Shown piece by piece: positions 58,695 to 64,000 of a DNA stretch of 64,000 nucleotides. Below the pieces are notes generated by a model that searched no databases, was not told the DNA's origin, and worked only from the letters and a program-made list of their open reading frames with translations. The stretch comes from Akebia trifoliata. Taxonomy: Eukaryota > Streptophyta > Magnoliopsida > Ranunculales > Lardizabalaceae. Position 1 is the stretch's first letter. Every line of letters starts with the position of its first letter. The DNA lies in contig CM030711.1 of NCBI GenBank assembly GCA_017979445.1, positions 3,410,001 through 3,474,000 on the forward strand, in the 5' to 3' direction. A program made the translations under genes and the position numbers.

Positions 58695-60711
58695 ATTTTA
58701 TTCTTTTGAGGGTATTTATCCTTTATCTTCTAAACTTTTTTCCATGTTGGTTCACTTGATTAGATTATTTATTGAATTTGTCTCACCTTTATTTGAGTTT
58801 AAGATGTATTAATAATGTGTATTCTTTATTGACACAATCATTGATGACAATTCTGATCATTTTATCAATCATGGATTATCTACATTTGTAGAATCTATAA
58901 TACCAATGGTAAAGGCTAATTCTACTTTATAATTTAGAATTCCTAGACAAAAACAAACGTAAAAATATATCTTTTTCTACTAGATTTAGAGGAAACTTTA
59001 TATTGCAAATTAGTGAAAATTCCTGAAGAAAGTATGTAGATTCAAGAATTGGTATCATCGGATGATGCCAACTTTTGACCTAGGAAATGTAATAGCTTTT
59101 GTTATCCAGTTTTAGTTTACTAAAAGCCGACAAAGAGTAAAGTATTTTGTAAAACAAAAATAGATTAATTTCAATCAAATGGATGGAATCATTAGAAACA
59201 CCCCCCATGTGTTATTGATTTTCAAAGAAATCAATTTGAGCATGAACATGGAGCTGACATTCTCCATAGAAGTTCAAATTAAGAATTTGTATTAGCCCAT
59301 TGCCTTGATTTTTATGGGCTTGCTTTGCTTTTGTGATTAAATAGTTTACAAAAACACGAGTTATTGATTGGCAAAATTGCGTTCAACCCACCTGTTATTC
59401 AGGATAAGGCGTAAATGGTGATGATGAAGCCTCAAGAACACAAGGCCCTTATGATTGAGTATATCATTCATTTACACCACTATTGAGCCAATATAACGAT
59501 AAAGTTGTTATTACATCACAATATTGAATTAAAATGTCTACTAATAAAGAAATTCATATATATTTAAATAATGGTAGTAAAAAGTTTGAATCTTAATATA
59601 GTAGATTGAAGATTCAAGTTTAGGCATGTGGTATTAGACCAGCCCTAATCTTTTTTTCAACCACCCACGACAAATGGTAGGTCAACCAATCGATGTCTAC
59701 TGTTAAGAAGATTAAGGCTAGTTTTGCACCCAAGGCCAAAAACAAGAGGTCCTCTACTACTTATAGCACTCACATTATTCCTTAGCTTTTAGATGCTTAT
59801 ATTTTTAAATTAATGACGAGCCTTTATGCTTGTAAGGCATTTTGTACTTGTGTTCTCCCTACTAACTGGTCTCGTTTTTCATTTTTTTAAAAACAAAGGC
59901 ATTTTGTACATATTCAAATTCTCTCTGCCACTCTTGCAAACTTTTTGTATCATAATACTGTTCTTGTGCCAAAATAATTAGAAGTGGTAGTTGACTCCAC
60001 CATATGTATGACTTAGGATTGAGATACTCCCTATTCTTATTCCTTGTTTGCATTCTTTCTTGAGGGGTATGTGGAGAATATTTTAGACGATCCAACTGTA
60101 CAATGAATTGTCCATGGCTTGAAGATCATCCTCATAGAATTTCAATCCATTTTGACATACTTCTCTAAGCTTGAATTGATTTTGGAAAATCCGAACCAAT
60201 TATCTAAACCGTTAATGTAAGGCAGTTTTTTTCTTTTTTACTTTAGTTGGTAATGTTAATAGAATGTACTGATTTTTTGCTGATAAAGATTCCCATGTTA
60301 AGAATGACTCAAATGTACGGTTTGGATATCTAAAATGTTAACCATATGGGCCTGCAAGTAGGAGAATATTAGATACAATCCCAATAGATTTTATGTTTCA
60401 GGATCACTGTTTCATTTTGATCTTGGGTAAGTCACTCCGAGATAGTACGGAACCCATGTGCACAAGCCAGGATTTCGAAAGAAATGTTAACGTCTCTCAT
60501 TGCTCAAAAATAAAGAATGTCATAAAATGTTCACTGACAGAATTTTTCAATTTCTTGATAATGTCCTCAATGTCATTGCAAGCTTAACTCATTATTATTT
60601 AATAATACTAAAGCAAATGGCAATGTGAACATATAAAAGAAAAATAAACACAACAAAATACTGATGAGAAAGAGTTGGCTCTTATATCGAGGCTAGAGAG
60701 GATCTTCAAAT
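58695..60711. other. Spacer between GLP pairs 6 and 7
   Basis: Matches 50733-52252 from about 58951, with an empty (TA)n site at 59555-59563 and a segment of about 290 bases near 59780-60045 that the sisters lack. No gene. Confidence 0.6.
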
Positions 60712-61335
60712 TTAGGCCTTGGGTGCAAGACCAGCCTTGATCTTCTGAATGGTGGGTACATCGGTTTTGAAAGCCTTGGCAAGGATGCCATCATCAATAC
60801 CAGTAGAAAATACAGTGCTAGGGACTGACACGGTTCCGGCATTTGCACTACCAAAAGCAGAGATGGCAGTAGCTGGTACCGTTGCATTGGCATTGTACTG
60901 ATAGTGCACAAGTCCCTTTGGAAACACAAACATGTCTCCTAGTTGGAGTGTTTGAGTGTAAAGCTTGTTAGTGGTGTCGATGACTCCAACTTCAAGGCTG
61001 CCTTCCACAACGAACAGGAGCTCAGCAGAGCGAGGGTGGGTGTGAGGTGGGTTGATGGAACCTGCAGGGTACTGAAGTACAGCAAATGAGACGCTTTGGC
61101 CATTAAGAGCTGGAAACTCAGCCATGCTAGCTTTTGTCACCTTAAAGGTTACTGGGGCAGTATTAAATATTCCACGCATTCCAGTATAGGTGAAGAATGT
61201 CCCATCAACAACATTAGAGTTCGGTGGAACGATGAAGTCTGAGGTGATATCTGGATCACTTGCATGGGACATCGGGGAGGTAGCCAAGGCAACAAGTAGA
61301 AGGAACAAAGTAAGCTTGAGAAATTTCAAGGCCAT
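60712..61335 (-). CDS. GLP: Germin-like protein, type B (pair 7 minus)
   Basis: Intact, intronless, 207 residues, encoding the same protein as pair 5 minus; at DNA level the two differ by few silent changes such as GCC/GCT-type codons in SMAEF. The 5' flank is also nearly identical for over 250 bases, including GGCCGGCC. Signal peptide, complete His98/His100/Glu105/His144 site, no cysteine. TATA box at 61430-61437. Confidence 0.95.
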   Translation of the reverse strand: MALKFLKLTLFLLLVALATSPMSHASDPDITSDFIVPPNSNVVDGTFFTYTGMRGIFNTAPVTFKVTKASMAEFPALNGQSVSFAVLQYPAGSINPPHTHPRSAELLFVVEGSLEVGVIDTTNKLYTQTLQLGDMFVFPKGLVHYQYNANATVPATAISAFGSANAGTVSVPSTVFSTGIDDGILAKAFKTDVPTIQKIKAGLAPKA

Positions 61336-62307
61336 GGTTCAAAGGATATGAGCAGATACAAATATCTGAAGAATGTAGTGTTTGTTGAAGTTGACTTGTT
61401 ATAGTTATGGATAGCTTTGATTGATTTTCTATTTATAGTGTTGGAGTGTTGAGCTTTGCTTTTTATGGATGTTATAATATTGTGACAGACGTTGCGGCCG
61501 GCCGAGGTTGATGTTTACTAGGCTGTTTGTTTCTCCTTTTCTTTTGGTTCCATGTGAAGTTCTAGACAAGAAAAGAGAATTTCAACAGCTAATGGTATAT
61601 TAGAATAAGATCCCAAATTATTGGGATAAGGCTTTTGACTAATGAGTCTTGATTGCATCAAGTTGAAGATACTTTTCAGTCCTTGTTTGAGTTTTAGACT
61701 GCCTTATCATTAACTTAATTTACTAATAAAAAAATCCCTCAAATAACCACATATGTGTATCACTTGGTATTTTTTTAATTTCATTTCCCATATCAGGGAA
61801 AAGGGTATTTTTGTGATAGGTTCTATAGTTAGAAACTTATGTTTTTATTTTATTCTTATTTTTTTAATAACTGGGAATGGCTTCTTTTTTTTGATAGCTG
61901 CTGTTGGCACCCCAACTTTTACTTATTACATCCCAATTGAAGATTAAAACACACTCTTCAAACATGACTAAGGTTTGGCTCAAATTATAATCTCAACATT
62001 ATAACACCTTCAGGCAATTTTAATAGTAATCTGGATTTATTCATCTACTGTTTGTTCTACTAAATTCAATAAGATATTATTACAGAGTGTGCAGACTTCT
62101 GCACAAACAAGGTGATATCTTCAAGGAACTAGACATAAGACAAACAGAACATTGTAGTTGCCATCTGTAATTGCAGTCCAACAACCTCATTAGTTCTCCC
62201 TTGCCTTCCTTTATATAAACAACACTTCAACGAACCCTTAAGTATCCTTAAAAATACGCTATTAAGCTATACAGCCTATTCTATCATAACATATCGAGTC
62301 ATCTACC
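61336..62307. promoter_or_regulatory. Bidirectional promoter, GLP pair 7
   Basis: A 972-bp spacer. TATA boxes at 61430-61437 (minus) and TATATAAAC at 62212-62220 (plus). 61895-62030 matches the repeat at 53366-53540 of pair 5, so the repeat was in the type B promoter before these pairs separated. The GATGCAAACC word ahead of the plus TATA box in the other pairs is missing here. Confidence 0.75.
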
Positions 62308-62928
62308 ATGGCTTTCAAGCATGAAACCTTCTTAGCACTACTAGCTGTGTTTGCCATTCTCAAATTTGCAACTGCAGGGGACCCTGACATCACCACTGAC
62401 TTTACACTCCCCTCAAATGTCACTGCAGTCGACGCCAACTTCTTCACCAACACTGCCTTACGGATCCTTGTTGGGGCAGACCCACCCACTACATTTGAGG
62501 TCTTGAAAACTAGCTTGGCTGAATTCCCGGCTCTTGATGGCCAGAGTGTTTCCTATGCTGTGCTACAATATCCAATGGGCACCATTAATCCTCCTCACAC
62601 TCATCCCCGCTCCGCTGAGCTACTTTTCCTCCTTGGTGGTTCTCTTGAAGTGGGCTTCGTCGACACGGATAAAAAGCTCTATACACAAACACTCCAAGCA
62701 GGTGACATGTTTGTGTTCCCTAAGGGGCTCGTTCACTACCAGTACAATGCAGATGCTAAGAACTTTGCCGTTGCAGTCTCCGCCTTCGGTAGTGCAAATG
62801 CTGGAACAGTGTCGGTTCCCAACTCTGTCTTTACCACAGGCATTGATGACACCATCTTAGCTATGTCATTCAAGACTGATGTTGCCACCATTCAAGCGAT
62901 CAAGGCCGGACTTGCAATCAAAGCCTAA
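62308..62928 (+). CDS. GLP: Germin-like protein, plus type (pair 7), most divergent
   Basis: Intact, intronless, 206 residues. Start MAFKHETFLALLAVFAIL. More changes than any other plus copy: EVLKTSL, PALDGQ, LLGGSLEV, TDKKLYTQTLQAGD, GLVHYQYN, KNFAVAVS and PNSVF. All metal ligands stay (His97, His99, Glu104, His143), with Asn37 glycosylation and no cysteine. The 3' region has AATAAT in place of AATAAA near 63010. Confidence 0.94.
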   Translation: MAFKHETFLALLAVFAILKFATAGDPDITTDFTLPSNVTAVDANFFTNTALRILVGADPPTTFEVLKTSLAEFPALDGQSVSYAVLQYPMGTINPPHTHPRSAELLFLLGGSLEVGFVDTDKKLYTQTLQAGDMFVFPKGLVHYQYNADAKNFAVAVSAFGSANAGTVSVPNSVFTTGIDDTILAMSFKTDVATIQAIKAGLAIKA

Positions 62929-64000
62929 AATTAAAGCTCCTCACTATTTCATCTCACAGTTGTTCCTTCAGCTTATCTATGTTGTGGATTTATTTTCCTT
63001 TCACTTGAAGTGAATAATAATCTTTTACTCTATCAAGGGTATCTGTGTTAGCTTTCAAAAATAATAATCTAGTCTTTGCTCACCTTTTTAATGGATTATT
63101 GAATTTTTCTTGCCTTTATCCAAGATGTACTAATAATAAAGTTCATCTATTAACACAATCATTGGTGATGGTTCCAATCATTTTAGCCTAGTTATTGCAT
63201 GTTTAATACTAATTTTATGTGTTTCTTCTACTCCAGAAAAAACACAGAGATAAATTATCACAAGTCAAGTTGATCATATTTCATAATTTTTGGATGGTTG
63301 AATTATGCCGGTGGAAGATCCAGAGAAATTACATAACCAGGGATGGGTTTTTTTATTTTTTTTTATTTACAGAAATGGGTATCTACCCATTTTCATGAAT
63401 AGTATTTTAACGAATATCATGTATTTATATTGAATAACATTATTGTAATTTGTGATGTTTGTTGCGTTAATTATTTTATGAAAAAAGATGATGAGGAATG
63501 GAGCAACACAATTGGTTGTTGCCAATACACATGAAATGGACAGCCTCTTAATGGTGTCCATGAACCCGAGAAATATACAAGGCTCTCCACTGTGTGACAT
63601 GTAACTCGTGGGCTCATGTGATCTATCCCGAACCTTGCGACCAAAACTTATTTTCCCATGAACCCCAATTCAATTGAAGTGCTTATATGGAGTCAATTGC
63701 ATAAGAATTGGGATTGCATCACCGATGCCAAATAAGTATGATCAATTGTGCCAAGCAGAACCTAAGTGACTCAATCTTGGTTTTCTCTTTTTTGTAGAAT
63801 AGTTAAGTAGCTTCCACACCTTAATGCACTTGTTTTCATATCCACAACAACAATAGCTACTATGTGGGTGGTGTGAAGGGTTTTCCACCATTTGAGGTGG
63901 CAATATAAGTGCAATACAGACACTGTAACGGTTATGATCCAGAAAAAAGGCTTTTCTAGCTTGTCACGTAAAAGGTTGGGGTGTTGGTTTTGAGTAGTCC
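62929..64000. other. Right end, no gene seen
   Basis: 3' flank of the last GLP and then AT-rich DNA. I see no conserved frame, repeat or RNA gene here. Confidence 0.5.

Noticed and set aside
1..64000. CRISPR arrays, operons or other prokaryotic systems
   Set aside because: The window is a plant nuclear sequence; the tandem repeats seen have no spacer pattern.

Overview
The window is nuclear DNA from a flowering plant, probably a woody eudicot. The evidence is split genes with GT-AG introns, AT-rich spacers full of decayed transposons, a tRNA-derived SINE, LINE 3' ends, Ty1/copia debris, and plant-specific families (a CRIB-containing Rop GAP, a TPS-b terpene synthase, germin-like proteins). 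I did not identify the species.

Layout. (1) At 1-1612 on the minus strand lies the first exon of a CRIB-type Rop GTPase-activating protein; the rest runs off the left edge. (2) At 6597-18554 on the minus strand is a complete kinesin-5 motor gene. I resolved 23 coding exons that join in phase into a 1009-residue protein. (3) Positions 19.4-24.1 kb are a transposon graveyard: copia reverse-transcriptase remains, a large palindromic element, LTR-type non-coding DNA and a Mutator-like MITE with a 9-bp target duplication. (4) From 24.5 to 62.9 kb there is a tandem array of 13 intronless germin-like protein (GLP) genes arranged as head-to-head pairs. Each pair has a minus gene of about 207 aa and a plus gene of about 206 aa around a short shared promoter with a TATA box facing each way. 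Ten are intact: minus at 27.3, 34.7, 52.3, 56.7 and 60.7 kb; plus at 28.5, 35.9, 54.6, 58.0 and 62.3 kb. Three are broken: 24.5 minus, 25.7 plus and 32.9 minus. Minus genes come in types A and B that alternate A-B-A-B-A-B, so the array looks like a two-pair unit present three times after an older decayed pair. (5) Inside the middle unit, at 39.2-50.7 kb, an unrelated block carries one intact seven-exon monoterpene-type synthase (43529-47323), bracketed by direct repeats of about 1 kb.

The GLPs are predicted secreted, metal-binding single cupins. They keep the three His and one Glu of the metal site, but most lack cysteine entirely, so the usual N-terminal germin disulfide is absent. The kinesin and Rop GAP are housekeeping genes unrelated to the array.

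The most unusual material is structural. One is a family of palindromic elements with long perfect hairpins; three of the four copies sit in (TA)n tracts, and two hit the same duplicated (TA)n site, with empty sites in sister copies. Another is a junction in the first unit where the terpene-synthase block is missing at a CATG microhomology. A third is a mosaic minus GLP at 56.7 kb that looks like gene conversion between types A and B. The last is three LINE insertions with target duplications, two of them with an empty counterpart in the same window.
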